Source of the DNA: Bradyrhizobium sp. 190
Lineage (GTDB): Bacteria > Pseudomonadota > Alphaproteobacteria > Rhizobiales > Xanthobacteraceae
NCBI RefSeq assembly: GCF_023073415.1
Contig: NZ_JADPJL010000012.1
Location: forward strand, 570,501 to 634,500
Length of the DNA: 64,000 nucleotides
Direction of reading: 5' to 3'
Shown here: positions 33,943 through 42,737 of the stretch, in pieces
Position numbering within the stretch: the first letter of the stretch is position 1
Layout of the letters: every line of letters starts with the position of its first letter
The notes under the pieces: generated by a model
Told to the model about the DNA's origin: nothing
The model's database searches: none
Seen by the model: only the letters and a program-made list of their open reading frames with translations
Program-made: the position numbers and the translations under genes

Positions 33943-34237
33943 CACCCATCCCTTGCGGGAACTCGAAGGCGACGAACACTTAACGGGCGAAGCCCATCGC
34001 TCAGAAAATGATCGTCGACTGCGCATAAGAAAGGCATGCCTCATACTCGGTACGCGGGCGCAAGATTTTGAGTTGTGTGATTGAAGTGATGCGCTCGCCT
34101 GCAACGCGCCTTGCCGGAAAAAGTTTTCCTCGCGTCGCAAAATATTTCGCATCGCAAAACGATTGATGTGACGACAACGCAACACACGCCGTCATCCGCT
34201 CGCGCGCGGCATGCACCTCATCTGCGGTTCCGCGGCG
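33943..34237. other. 295-bp gap between export genes
   Basis: No gene is supported between the Wza-like gene and the beta-barrel gene. The gap is AT-richer than its surroundings in the middle (around 34120-34160, CGCAAAATATTTCGCATCGC) and may contain a second promoter for the downstream operon. No hairpin with a T tract was seen. Confidence 0.4.
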
Positions 34238-34825
34238 CTAGAAGTAGCGCTCCGGAATCCGAATGTTGTCTCCGGGAAAAACGGGAACAGGAGCATTGAG
34301 AGGCAGGATCTCTTCTGCACCGGCGCCTGCCCGGCGCAGATAGACCTTGTTCTCGTTGGCGCGATACGTGAATCCGCCGGCGCTTGCGACCGCGTCCAGG
34401 ACCGTCAACCCATTGCGGTACGGGTATTCGCCGCTCTTCTTGACTTCGCCGAGGATGTAATACGGACGATACTGCGCGATCTCGACGTTCACGCGCGGAT
34501 CGCGCACGATTCCCTTTGCTAGCGCGGACGCGATCGATTTTTCGAGCTGCCGCGTCGTAGTGCCGGCAGCCTTTATATGGCCCGCGAGTGGAATCGATAC
34601 CTGACCGCCGTTGTCGATTTCATACTCGCCGGTGATGTCGGCCTCGCCGTAGACCTTCAGCCTGATTCGGTCGTTCGGGCCAAGGATGTAACTTTCCGCA
34701 GACGATGCGGATGGAGGCGTTTGTGCTGAAGCTTGAAACGAAAGACCGGCACTGATGCCGGCGATCGCAAGGACGAAAAGAAGAAAGTGAAGCGTCAGGC
34801 CGGCGCTGGTCGACCGTTGCTGCAT
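34238..34825 (-). CDS. Polysaccharide export protein (Wza/ExoF/GumB family, short form)
   Basis: From ATG 34825 (GGAGA upstream) the product has 195 residues, with a signal peptide (LTLHFLLFVLAIAGISAGLSFQASAQ). The Poly_export domain is at residues ~45-115 (ESYILGPNDRIRLKVYGEADITGEYEIDNGGQVSIPLAG) and one SLBB domain follows (YYILGEVKKSGEYPYRNGLTVLDAVASAGGF). No lipobox cysteine is visible, and the length is about half of E. coli Wza, as in GumB-like proteins that need a separate outer-membrane partner. The beta-barrel protein encoded next is the natural partner. It is the first gene of the large minus-strand operon. Confidence 0.92.
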   Translation of the reverse strand: MQQRSTSAGLTLHFLLFVLAIAGISAGLSFQASAQTPPSASSAESYILGPNDRIRLKVYGEADITGEYEIDNGGQVSIPLAGHIKAAGTTTRQLEKSIASALAKGIVRDPRVNVEIAQYRPYYILGEVKKSGEYPYRNGLTVLDAVASAGGFTYRANENKVYLRRAGAGAEEILPLNAPVPVFPGDNIRIPERYF

Positions 34826-34951
34826 GGCTGCATCTCCATGAATGCACGTACAGCCGCCGATCATAGCGAAGAAAAAACGGCGAAAGAATGTGATGCGCGA
34901 GTTCCATCTGCTCAAGATGCGCGCACGCAGTCACAAGTCGTTGCATGCGTG

Positions 34952-35686
34952 TCACAAGAAGAGAACCGTCGATCCTTCAATCGCAATGCAGGTGAGGGCT
35001 CCCGTTCGCCACGCACAAGTGTCGATGTTGATTCGGTTGTGACGAATATCCGGATGCGGCACCGGCGTATGACCATGCACGATGAATCTTTCGTGATCGC
35101 GCGTGGAGTCGAGGAACTCGTTCCGAATCCAGATCAGATCGTTAACATCCTGTTGCGCGATCGGGATGTCGGGGCGAATGCCGGCGTGCACGAACAAGAA
35201 ATCGCCGCAACTGAACTGATTGCGCAAGCACTGCAGGAACAATTCGTGTGCACGTGGAAACGTGTCGAGAAAGCGGCGGTGCAGATCGAGAGCCGTCTCA
35301 TTGTCGGCGTGCAGCTCAATGCCATAGGATGCAAGCGTCTGCATGCCGCCCAATGGCAGCCAGTACTGAAGAATTGCAGGATCCTGAAAGAACCCTTCCA
35401 TCACAGCTTCGTGGTTGCCACGCAGACACACCGCGCGATTGGCGACGAGCCGGACTGTGAGCAAATCGATCACCTTCCTGGAGTGCGGTCCGCGATCGAT
35501 GTAGTCGCCAAGATAGACTTCGACCGCATGTGCGATCGGTCGGCGCCGGATGTCGTCGTCGATGCGCGCAGTGATCTCACTCAGCAGGTCGGCCCGGCCG
35601 TGGATGTCACCGACCGCATAGATGCGTGTATCGGCTGGCGCTGAAGCGTTAACGGAGCGCGAAGGTGCCGCGGACATTTGTTGCAT
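34952..35686 (-). CDS. Metallophosphoesterase (bacterial PPP-type serine/threonine phosphatase)
   Basis: This 244-residue protein carries all calcineurin-like metal motifs: GDIHGR (residues ~27-32), GDYIDRGPHS (~61-70), RGNHE (~91-95), plus VHAG and HGHTPVP for the later His ligands. It matches short PPP phosphatases like PrpA, or diadenosine-tetraphosphatase-like enzymes. The position upstream of the Wza/Wzc operon, 126 bp from the Wza-like gene, suggests a link with exopolysaccharide regulation, for example removing phosphate from a signalling protein. It is not a tyrosine phosphatase of the Wzb family. Confidence 0.9.
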   Translation of the reverse strand: MQQMSAAPSRSVNASAPADTRIYAVGDIHGRADLLSEITARIDDDIRRRPIAHAVEVYLGDYIDRGPHSRKVIDLLTVRLVANRAVCLRGNHEAVMEGFFQDPAILQYWLPLGGMQTLASYGIELHADNETALDLHRRFLDTFPRAHELFLQCLRNQFSCGDFLFVHAGIRPDIPIAQQDVNDLIWIRNEFLDSTRDHERFIVHGHTPVPHPDIRHNRINIDTCAWRTGALTCIAIEGSTVLFL

Positions 35687-35754
35687 GGTGCGCGATGTCG
35701 ATCATGGAACCATGTGGCGGTCAATCCATCACGCAACACGCCGACGTGAAGTGT

Positions 35755-35898
35755 CTAGAAAAAGAGCAGATCGATCAGGATAACGATCGCCACCCACGCC
35801 ACCACGTTTCCAATGATGATTCGGTTCCTGAGCCTGCGGTCTGGCAGCAATCTGCTGTGTTGCACCAGCGCGCGGCTGTGCAGACGTTCGGCCATCAT
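35755..35898 (-). CDS. Small single-pass membrane protein (47 residues)
   Basis: GGGGAGG lies seven bases before ATG-ATG at 35898/35895, a strong start inside a longer open frame that begins with GTG at 36009. The product is a basic N-terminal half (AERLHSRALVQHSRLLPDRRLRNR) followed by one transmembrane helix (IIIGNVVAWVAIVILIDLLFF), so it should sit in the inner membrane with the basic part inside. I do not recognise a family. It lies between the phosphatase and the divergent sugar-transferase operon, and may be a small modulator of the exopolysaccharide machinery. Confidence 0.55.
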   Translation of the reverse strand: MMAERLHSRALVQHSRLLPDRRLRNRIIIGNVVAWVAIVILIDLLFF

Positions 35899-36102
35899 GA
35901 GCGCCTCCCCGGAATTGTTCCGTGAAGTGGACGGCTCGCGAATCGCTGCCGTCTCTGTTTTCGTTCCGAAGCCAAGCGACAACAGCATCAGCTCGAGCGC
36001 GTTAACCACTGTCCGTCATCAAGTCGTGGCGTATCGCTTGGCGTTCGATGAGCAATCTCGTTCGAAACAACGCTGTGACGGCCATTTGTTGCCCGTGCAG
36101 CG

Positions 36103-36339
36103 ACGCTGAGTGTCTCAGTTGAACGCTGAGAATCGAACAATGGATTTTGTTCCGCGGTTTTCGAATATGCATAGCAGCGTCGAGTCACACGCAGCCCGTT
36201 AACCGGGCAAATCGAAACTAAGCGCCTCCGAACAAACCAGAATATCGCGTCGCACAATCGCGTGCGCGATTCAGTTCCGGCGTTACGCGAGACCTATTTC
36301 ACTTTCGCGCCAAATTTCGCTCAAGATTTTGGAAATCTT
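36103..36339. promoter_or_regulatory. Repeat-rich regulatory region upstream of the sugar-transferase operon
   Basis: The gene-free region 35899-36443 contains three elements: a direct repeat ACGCTGAG at 36103-36110 and 36123-36130 (20 bp apart, two helical turns), a hairpin CTGAG-TGT-CTCAG at 36106-36118, and a perfect palindrome AAGATTT-TGG-AAATCTT at 36323-36339, about 105 bp before the ATG at 36444. The 546-bp length and these elements point to multi-input control of exopolysaccharide synthesis. The binding proteins are unknown. Confidence 0.45.
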
Positions 36340-36443
36340 TGCGACCGAGAAAGTGCTGACATTCGCTGCTGCGAAATCGTCACGCGCGTGCCGGGCAATT
36401 CGACGTGCTCGGTGACAGTCCGGTTCCAGCAGAGAGGAGAGTC

Positions 36444-37208
36444 ATGGCCTCGATCGTGACAGCCAACTTCGATCGGAACAACGTCACGCCGATTCGGAGA
36501 GAGCGGACCCAGATATCGGTCCGTCCTGTCGAGTTTGCCGGCGGCGGTACGCATCGTGCGTATCGAGGCCGCCGGCGTTCGCGTCGTGTTGCGCGGACTG
36601 AGCCGTCGTCGTCGATCGCAAAGCGCATCTTCGACATCACCGCAGCAAGCGCCGCGTTGCTGTTTTTTGCTCCTCTGCTGATCGGAATTGCAATCGCGAT
36701 AAAGGCGACATCGCCGGGCCCGGTGCTGTTCTTTCAATACCGCTATGGCTATCGAAACCGCCGCTTCAAGATCTACAAGTTCCGCACCATGCGTAACGAT
36801 GCCGGCGATGTGCGCGGCGTAAGGCAGACGGTGCAGGGCGACGCCCGCGTGACGCCGGTGGGGCGAATTCTGCGAAAGACCAGCCTCGACGAAATTCCGC
36901 AACTTTTCAACGTGATCAAGGGCGACATGTCGCTGGTCGGGCCGAGGCCGCACGTTCCTGGAATGCTGGCGGCGGATCTGCCCTACGAGGACCTCGTGCC
37001 ATACTATTTTCAGCGCCATACGGCGCGGCCGGGCATCACCGGGCTCGCGCAGGTCAGCGGCTGCAGGGGAAGCACCGCCGAGTCCGAGCCGGCGATTTCG
37101 CGGATCGATTACGATCTCGATTACATCGAGAGGTGGTCGCTGCGCATGGACGTCATGATCATCATCCGCACGATCCGCAAGGAATTCCTGTCGGGAAGCG
37201 GATTCTGA
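36444..37208 (+). CDS. Polyprenyl-phosphate sugar phosphotransferase (initiating exopolysaccharide sugar transferase, PssA/ExoY-type)
   Basis: ATG 36444 follows GAGAGGAGAGTC, giving 254 residues. After a basic N-terminal tail of ~55 residues comes the bacterial sugar transferase domain: KRIFDITAASAALLFFAPLLIGIAIAIK (the re-entrant membrane helix), then FKIYKFRTM, LRKTSLDEIPQLFNVIKGDMSLVGPRP and the C-terminal RPGITGLAQVSG. The short form lacks the extra transmembrane helices of WbaP. It moves a sugar-1-phosphate (Glc or Gal in rhizobia) from UDP-sugar to undecaprenyl phosphate, the committing step of repeat-unit assembly. It is the first gene of a five-gene plus-strand operon. Confidence 0.92.
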   Translation: MASIVTANFDRNNVTPIRRERTQISVRPVEFAGGGTHRAYRGRRRSRRVARTEPSSSIAKRIFDITAASAALLFFAPLLIGIAIAIKATSPGPVLFFQYRYGYRNRRFKIYKFRTMRNDAGDVRGVRQTVQGDARVTPVGRILRKTSLDEIPQLFNVIKGDMSLVGPRPHVPGMLAADLPYEDLVPYYFQRHTARPGITGLAQVSGCRGSTAESEPAISRIDYDLDYIERWSLRMDVMIIIRTIRKEFLSGSGF

Positions 37209-37237
37209 CCAACGTCAATACATCGAAGGACCATGCC

Positions 37238-38677
37238 ATGGCGATGATCGAGCCGCACGGCCGTATCGTACCCGTTCTCCTGTCGGGCGGGGCCGGCTCG
37301 CGGCTGTGGCCGCTGTCGCGCGAAACCTACCCCAAGCAGCTGCTCTCGCTGCTGGGTGAAAGCACCCTGCTGCAGCAGACGGCGCTACGGGTCGACGATC
37401 GCACGCTGTTTACCGAGCCGATGGTGATCGCCAACGCCGAGCACCGCTTCGCGATCGGCGAGCAGTTGCGAGCCGTCGGCGTCGATCGCCCGACCATCGT
37501 GCTCGAACCGTTTGGAAGAAATACCGCGCCTGCGGTTGCGGTTGCAGCGCTGCTCGCCAGCGAGAACGATCCCGACGCCGTGATACTGGCGATGCCGGTG
37601 GATCACTGGGTGCACGATCACGCCGCGTTTCGCGTCGCCATATCGATGGGCGTCACCGCGGCGCGATACGGTCGATTCGTCCTGTTCGGCGTTCGGCCTT
37701 CATCGGCGGCGACCGGGTTCGGCTATATCCGGATGGGCGACGAATTGGAGGCCGCGTCGCCCATTCGCAGCGTTGCCAGCTTCGTCGAGAAGCCGGATCT
37801 GGTGACGGTGGAGCGCCTGCTGGCGTGCGACCAGCATGTCTGGAACAGCGGGATATTTCTGCTGCCGGCGCGCCAGTTCATCGACGAACTGGCGCAACGG
37901 GCGCCGGAGGTTCTGGCCGCGTGCCGCAAGGCATTGACCGGCGCAACCCGCGATCTGGATTTCCTTCGCTTGGAGGAACGCGCGTTCGAAGGATGTCCGT
38001 CGATCTCGATGGACTACGCCATCATGGAGAAGACCGACAATGCCGTGGTCGTTCCCGCCACGTTCGACTGGAGCGATGTCGGAAGCTGGTCGGCCTTGTG
38101 GTCGATGGCGGAAAAGGATCCGTCAGGCAATGTGGTGATTGGCGATGCGGTAATGGAAGACACCTCGGGCTGCTATGTCCGCGGTGACGGGCAACTGGTC
38201 GCGGCGCTCGGGGTCGAGGATCTCGTCATCGCGACGTCGCCCGATGTGGTGCTGGTCACCAGCCGCAAGCGCGACCAGGATGTCGGAAAGCTGGTCGAGC
38301 GTCTGAAGGCAAGCGGGCATCGGTCGGCGACCCAAACCCACAGCGTCCATCGCCCCTGGGGCTACTATCAGTCGATCCATGCCGGCGAGCGGTTTCAGGT
38401 CAAGCGGATTACCGTCAATCCCGGCGCCAAGCTGTCTTTGCAGAAACATTATCACCGCGCCGAACATTGGGTGGTGGTGAACGGCACGGCGATCGTCACG
38501 CGCGACGACGAAGAAATCCTGCTGCGCGAAAACGAGTCGATCTTCGTACCCTTGGGATGCATGCATCGCCTGGAGAATCCCGGGAAGGTCCCGCTCAATC
38601 TGATCGAGGTCCAGTCGGGCTCCTATCTCGGGGAAGACGATATCGTTCGCGTGCAGGATATCTATGACCGCGTCTGA
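37238..38677 (+). CDS. manC: Mannose-1-phosphate guanylyltransferase / mannose-6-phosphate isomerase
   Basis: From ATG 37238 (GAAGGACC upstream) the bifunctional-type enzyme has 479 residues, the usual length. The nucleotidyltransferase domain begins VPVLLSGGAGSRLWPLSRETYPKQ (signature GGxGxRLWP-SR...PKQ) and includes FVEKPD and DWSDVGSW. The C-terminal cupin (VHRPWGYY...PGAKLSLQKHYHRAEHWVVVNG) is the phosphomannose isomerase part with its His metal ligands. It makes GDP-mannose from mannose-1-phosphate (and mannose-6-phosphate from fructose-6-phosphate if both domains work) for the glycosyltransferases of this locus. It follows the sugar transferase by 29 bp. Confidence 0.93.
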   Translation: MAMIEPHGRIVPVLLSGGAGSRLWPLSRETYPKQLLSLLGESTLLQQTALRVDDRTLFTEPMVIANAEHRFAIGEQLRAVGVDRPTIVLEPFGRNTAPAVAVAALLASENDPDAVILAMPVDHWVHDHAAFRVAISMGVTAARYGRFVLFGVRPSSAATGFGYIRMGDELEAASPIRSVASFVEKPDLVTVERLLACDQHVWNSGIFLLPARQFIDELAQRAPEVLAACRKALTGATRDLDFLRLEERAFEGCPSISMDYAIMEKTDNAVVVPATFDWSDVGSWSALWSMAEKDPSGNVVIGDAVMEDTSGCYVRGDGQLVAALGVEDLVIATSPDVVLVTSRKRDQDVGKLVERLKASGHRSATQTHSVHRPWGYYQSIHAGERFQVKRITVNPGAKLSLQKHYHRAEHWVVVNGTAIVTRDDEEILLRENESIFVPLGCMHRLENPGKVPLNLIEVQSGSYLGEDDIVRVQDIYDRV

Positions 38678-38755
38678 GGCGCGGCCGGGTGGGAGGCAGC
38701 ATCCGCATCGAGGGCGACGCAGCGACACTTGCGTGCGACACGAAGGGAGGCGGCA

Positions 38756-39544
38756 ATGAGTGCAAAGCAACAGGTCAAGGAATTAGTGAAGGATGCGTTT
38801 CCCTCGATATGGCTGCAATGGCATTTCATGAAGCGCCCCAAATCGGCGGAGCGGGAACTGTCCTATCTCGAGAAGGTGATACCCGATGACGCGGTGACGG
38901 TCGACGTCGGCGCCAATTGCGGCCTGTACACGCGGCGGCTGGCGCGCCTTTCCAGGCAGGTTCATGCCTTCGAGCCCTCGCAGCAGATGGCAAGGCTGCT
39001 GCGCCGAACCTCGGCGCGGAATGTGAGCATCCACGAGATAGCGCTGTCGGATCATGACGGCGATGCCGAGCTGTTCATCCCGCAGGGCGATGACGGCCTG
39101 GTCTATGGACTTGCCTCGCTGGAGGCGCGAAACGATTCATCGGCCAAGATAGTCTCGGCCCATGTGCCGATCGCTCGGCTCGACGCTGTCATCGACCAGG
39201 ACGTGGCGTTCGTGAAAATCGACGTCGAAGGCCACGAGTTGAATGTCCTGAACGGTGCGGTCGAGCTTCTGGAGCGTTGCCAGCCGGTGTTTCTGGTGGA
39301 GGCGGAAGACCGCCATCGCGCTGAAGCGACACGCCTGGTGTTCGAGTTCTTCCGGGATAAATCCTATCGGGGCTTCTTCCTGAAAGACAACGAGGTGATC
39401 GGCGTGGAGCAGTTCGATTCCCGCAGGCTCCAGGATGCCGGCGCGCTGCGGCCGGATGGTGGCCGCAAGGACGGACGGTTCTACGTCAACAACTTCTTTT
39501 TCTTTCCGCGTCATCTCGACGGTGAATCGATATTGAGCAGCTAG
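38756..39544 (+). CDS. FkbM family methyltransferase
   Basis: ATG 38756 follows GGGAGG, giving 262 residues. The FkbM fold is clear: AVTVDVGANCGLYTRRLARL (SAM motif I), VHAFEPSQQM, then VAFVKIDVEGHELNVLNGA, the family's diagnostic motif. FkbM enzymes are SAM-dependent O-methyltransferases, often acting on sugars. The gene sits between manC and ugd in the plus-strand operon, so O-methylation of a mannose or uronic acid residue in the exopolysaccharide is likely. The target hydroxyl is unknown. Confidence 0.9.
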   Translation: MSAKQQVKELVKDAFPSIWLQWHFMKRPKSAERELSYLEKVIPDDAVTVDVGANCGLYTRRLARLSRQVHAFEPSQQMARLLRRTSARNVSIHEIALSDHDGDAELFIPQGDDGLVYGLASLEARNDSSAKIVSAHVPIARLDAVIDQDVAFVKIDVEGHELNVLNGAVELLERCQPVFLVEAEDRHRAEATRLVFEFFRDKSYRGFFLKDNEVIGVEQFDSRRLQDAGALRPDGGRKDGRFYVNNFFFFPRHLDGESILSS

Positions 39545-39615
39545 CTCATCGTCTCACCGCCATCTTTTTGTCGGCGCGGCCAACGCCGCGCGCGGCTTTT
39601 CAGACAGGAATCGTA

Positions 39616-40935
39616 ATGCATATAGCGATGATTGGCGCCGGCTATGTCGGGCTGGTGTCAGGGGCGTGTTTTTCCGATTTCGGGCATCAGGTCGTCTGTA
39701 TCGATAGCAACGCGGAGAAGGTTGCAAGCCTCAACAACGGAGAGATGCCGATTCACGAGCCTGGATTGGCCGAACTGGTGGCGCGAAATGTCGGCCAAGG
39801 CCGTCTGTCATTTGCGAGCGATCTGAAATCGGCAGTAAGCGAAGCGGAAGTGGTGTTCATCGCGGTCGGCACGCCGTCGCGCCGCGGTGACGGCCATGCC
39901 GATCTGTCCTATGTCTATGCGGCGGCGCGCGAGATCGCTACCGTGCTTCCGGAGCGGGCGGTGGTGGTCACCAAGTCGACAGTTCCGGTCGGCACCGGCG
40001 ACGAGGTAGAGCGCATCATCCGCGAAGAGAATCCGAGCGCCACGGCTGCCGTCGTCTCGAATCCCGAGTTCCTGCGCGAAGGCGCCGCGATCCGCGACTT
40101 CAAGCATCCGGATCGGATCGTGATCGGAACGGATGACGCGCGCGCCCGCGGCGTGATGGCCGAGGTGTACCGGCCGCTTCACCTCAATGCATCGCCGATC
40201 CTCTATACCGACCGCCGCACCGCGGAGCTGACGAAATACGCCGCCAACTCCTTCCTTGCCACCAAGATCGCCTTCATCAACGAGATCGCGGACCTAGCCG
40301 AAAAGGTCGGCGCCAATGTGCAGCAAGTCGCGCGCGGGATCGGCCTCGACAACCGGATCGGCCAGAAATTCCTGCACGCAGGGCCGGGCTTTGGCGGCTC
40401 CTGCTTTCCGAAGGATGCGATGGCGCTGATCAAGACCGGTCAGGACCATGAATCGCCGGTGCGAATCGTGGAAACGGTGGTTGCCGTCAACGACCAGCGC
40501 AAGCGGGCGATGGCGCGCAAAGTCGCGAATGCGTTCGGCGGCAATATCCGCGGAAAATGGATTGCGGTGCTCGGCGTAACCTTCAAGCCCGATACCGACG
40601 ATATGCGCGACGCGCCGTCCATTCCGCTGATCACTGCGCTGCAGGACATGGGCGCCGAGGTTCGCGTTTTCGATCCCGTCGGCATGGAGCAGGCGAAGAA
40701 GGTGTTCGAGAACGTCACCTTCTGCGAGAACGCCTACCGTTGCGCCAAAGGATGCCACGCGCTCGTCATCGTCACCGAATGGGAGCAGTTTCGCGCGCTC
40801 GATCTGAAGGAATTGTCCGGCATCATGGCCTGCCCGGTCATCGTCGATCTGCGCAACATCTACTCTCCGGAGGAGGTGGAGCGGAACGGCTTTCTGTACT
40901 GCGGCGTTGGTCGACCGAAATCGGTGGCGTACTGA
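39616..40935 (+). CDS. ugd: UDP-glucose 6-dehydrogenase
   Basis: From ATG 39616 (AGGAA upstream) the enzyme has 439 residues. The Rossmann motif IAMIGAGYVGLVSGACFSDFGH, the VAVGTPSR-type FIAVGTPS loop, the helix around NEIADLAEKVGANV and the catalytic cysteine in GPGFGGSCFPKD are all present. LGVTFKPDTDDMRDAPS marks the C-terminal UDP-binding domain. It oxidises UDP-glucose to UDP-glucuronate with two NAD+. UDP-glucuronate feeds the downstream epimerase and probably the exopolysaccharide directly. Confidence 0.96.
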   Translation: MHIAMIGAGYVGLVSGACFSDFGHQVVCIDSNAEKVASLNNGEMPIHEPGLAELVARNVGQGRLSFASDLKSAVSEAEVVFIAVGTPSRRGDGHADLSYVYAAAREIATVLPERAVVVTKSTVPVGTGDEVERIIREENPSATAAVVSNPEFLREGAAIRDFKHPDRIVIGTDDARARGVMAEVYRPLHLNASPILYTDRRTAELTKYAANSFLATKIAFINEIADLAEKVGANVQQVARGIGLDNRIGQKFLHAGPGFGGSCFPKDAMALIKTGQDHESPVRIVETVVAVNDQRKRAMARKVANAFGGNIRGKWIAVLGVTFKPDTDDMRDAPSIPLITALQDMGAEVRVFDPVGMEQAKKVFENVTFCENAYRCAKGCHALVIVTEWEQFRALDLKELSGIMACPVIVDLRNIYSPEEVERNGFLYCGVGRPKSVAY

Positions 40936-40978
40936 CACACATGCGCCGCCGTGACATCGGCAGGTTAAGGATGCACGG

Positions 40979-42001
40979 ATGATAATGTCGGATCAGCCAA
41001 TTCTGGTAACGGGGGCCGCAGGCTTCATCGGATTCCACGTGGTGCAGCGCTTGCTGCAGTCCGGCCATCGCGTCGTCGGGATCGATAATCTCAATACATA
41101 TTATGATCCGCGGCTGAAGGCGGCCCGGCTCGATATCCTGCGCAACGACCCGCGCTTTCAGTTCGAAGAATTGGACGTGGCGGATCGCGTGGCGATGCCG
41201 GCGCTGTTCGCGCGCTATCGGTTTCCGGTCGTCATCCATCTGGCCGCGCAGGCGGGCGTGCGATATTCGCTCAGAGATCCGCATGCCTATGTCGACGCCA
41301 ATCTGGTCGGCTTCACCAATATTCTGGAGGGATGTCGGCACAATGGCTGCCGTCATCTGTTGTTCGCGTCCTCGTCGTCCGTTTACGGGGCCAACCGGAA
41401 GCTGCCGTTCTCGGTGCATGACAACGTGGACCATCCGATCAGCCTCTATGCCGCGAGCAAGAAGGCCAACGAGTTGATGGCCCATTCGTACAGCCATCTC
41501 TACGGGATACCCTGCACCGGCTTGCGGTTCTTCACGGTGTACGGCCCGTGGTATCGGCCCGACATGGCGCTGTTCGTGTTCGCGGACGCGATCGTCCGCG
41601 GCGATCCGGTCAAGTTGTTCAACGGCGGCCGGATGCTTCGCGATTTCACCTATGTTGACGATGTGACCGAAGCGCTGGTCCGCCTGATCGATCGTGCGCC
41701 GCAAGGCGGGCAGCCCGCGCTGGGCGGAGCTCCAGACCCGGGATCGAGCACCGCCCCCTGGCGGATCTACAATGTCGGCAACAACAAGCCGCAGGAATTG
41801 CTGCTTGTGCTCGATATCCTCGAGCAGGAGCTGGGGCGCAAGGCGAACAAGGAAATGCTGCCGATGCAGCCGGGAGACGTGCCGACAACCTATGCCGATG
41901 TCGATGACCTCGTGCGTGACGTAGGCTTCCGCCCGGCAACCCCGATCGAGGACGGCATCCACAAGTTCGCGAGCTGGTATCGCGGCTACTGTGAGGCTTA
42001 G
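40979..42001 (+). CDS. NAD-dependent epimerase, probable UDP-glucuronate 4-epimerase
   Basis: This 340-residue extended SDR enzyme begins with ILVTGAAGFIGFHVV (NAD-binding GxxGxxG). It has the catalytic set Ser in FASSSSVYGANRK, and Tyr/Lys in SLYAASKKANE. NLNTYYDPRLKAARL and LRFFTVYGPWYRPDMA are characteristic of UDP-glucuronate 4-epimerases (LpsL/CapI/Gla types). With Ugd encoded 43 bp upstream, the pair would convert UDP-glucose to UDP-GlcA and then UDP-GalA. It ends the operon, 22 bp before the convergent GntR gene. Confidence 0.92.
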   Translation: MIMSDQPILVTGAAGFIGFHVVQRLLQSGHRVVGIDNLNTYYDPRLKAARLDILRNDPRFQFEELDVADRVAMPALFARYRFPVVIHLAAQAGVRYSLRDPHAYVDANLVGFTNILEGCRHNGCRHLLFASSSSVYGANRKLPFSVHDNVDHPISLYAASKKANELMAHSYSHLYGIPCTGLRFFTVYGPWYRPDMALFVFADAIVRGDPVKLFNGGRMLRDFTYVDDVTEALVRLIDRAPQGGQPALGGAPDPGSSTAPWRIYNVGNNKPQELLLVLDILEQELGRKANKEMLPMQPGDVPTTYADVDDLVRDVGFRPATPIEDGIHKFASWYRGYCEA

Positions 42002-42023
42002 CCGGGAAGGCGGCGGGTGCGGA

Positions 42024-42689
42024 TCACGCCACTTCCAGCGCACGCGCATAGGCGTGGCCGGAATTGGTGATGTGCAGGGTCATCAGTTTCGTAAAGCCTT
42101 CGAACTTCCCGCGCTCGAAAAGATCAAGCAACTCGCGGTGCTGATCGAATGACGCCGGCGTCCGGACGTCGATCGGCGAACTCAAATTGGTGCGCAGCGC
42201 GGCGATCCGCCCAGCGATGAGCTGATAGGACTGCATCAAATAATGATTGCCGCAATGGACAAACAGGGCGTCGTGGAACGCGGTGTCCGCCGCACCATAG
42301 GCGAGCGTGTCCTTTGCCGCCACCGCCTGCTTCATGTCCGCGACCGCCACCGTCAGCACTTTCAGCGTGCCGTCGCGGTCATGGCCATAAGCGAGTTCGG
42401 CTGCGTTGGGCTCGATCAGGATACGGAAGTTGCAGAGTTCGACAATGTCGGCGGCGCTGGGTGTGAAGACGAAGCTGCCGACCTGGGGCTTCACCACGAC
42501 CAGCCCCTGCGCCTGCAGCAAGCTCATGGCCTCGCGAACCGGCGTGCGGCTGACGCCGAAGGACTGCGCCAGCATTTCCTCGGCAATGACGGCACCGAGT
42601 TTCAGTTCGCCTTCGATAATCGCCTGGCGCAGCCGGAGCATCACCTTCTGTGACAGCGATTTGGGCGTATCGAGCTTGAACGACTTCAT
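42024..42689 (-). CDS. GntR family transcriptional regulator, FCD (FadR) subgroup
   Basis: This 221-residue protein has a GntR winged HTH (residues ~10-75: SLSQKVMLRLRQAIIEGELKLGAVIAEEMLAQSFGVSRTPVREAMSLLQAQGLV) and an all-helical FCD effector domain. Its metal-binding residues appear as D-x3-H (DTAFHDAL) and later His residues near HITNSGH. FCD regulators usually respond to organic acids. It is followed on the same strand by the FAD oxidase gene and probably binds the TTGTAT-N5-ATACAA operator at 44234-44250. Confidence 0.93.
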   Translation of the reverse strand: MKSFKLDTPKSLSQKVMLRLRQAIIEGELKLGAVIAEEMLAQSFGVSRTPVREAMSLLQAQGLVVVKPQVGSFVFTPSAADIVELCNFRILIEPNAAELAYGHDRDGTLKVLTVAVADMKQAVAAKDTLAYGAADTAFHDALFVHCGNHYLMQSYQLIAGRIAALRTNLSSPIDVRTPASFDQHRELLDLFERGKFEGFTKLMTLHITNSGHAYARALEVA

Positions 42690-42737
42690 TGCGTAATCGC
42701 TCTCATTCCCTCATTGCACGCTGGCAGCGCCGGCAGA

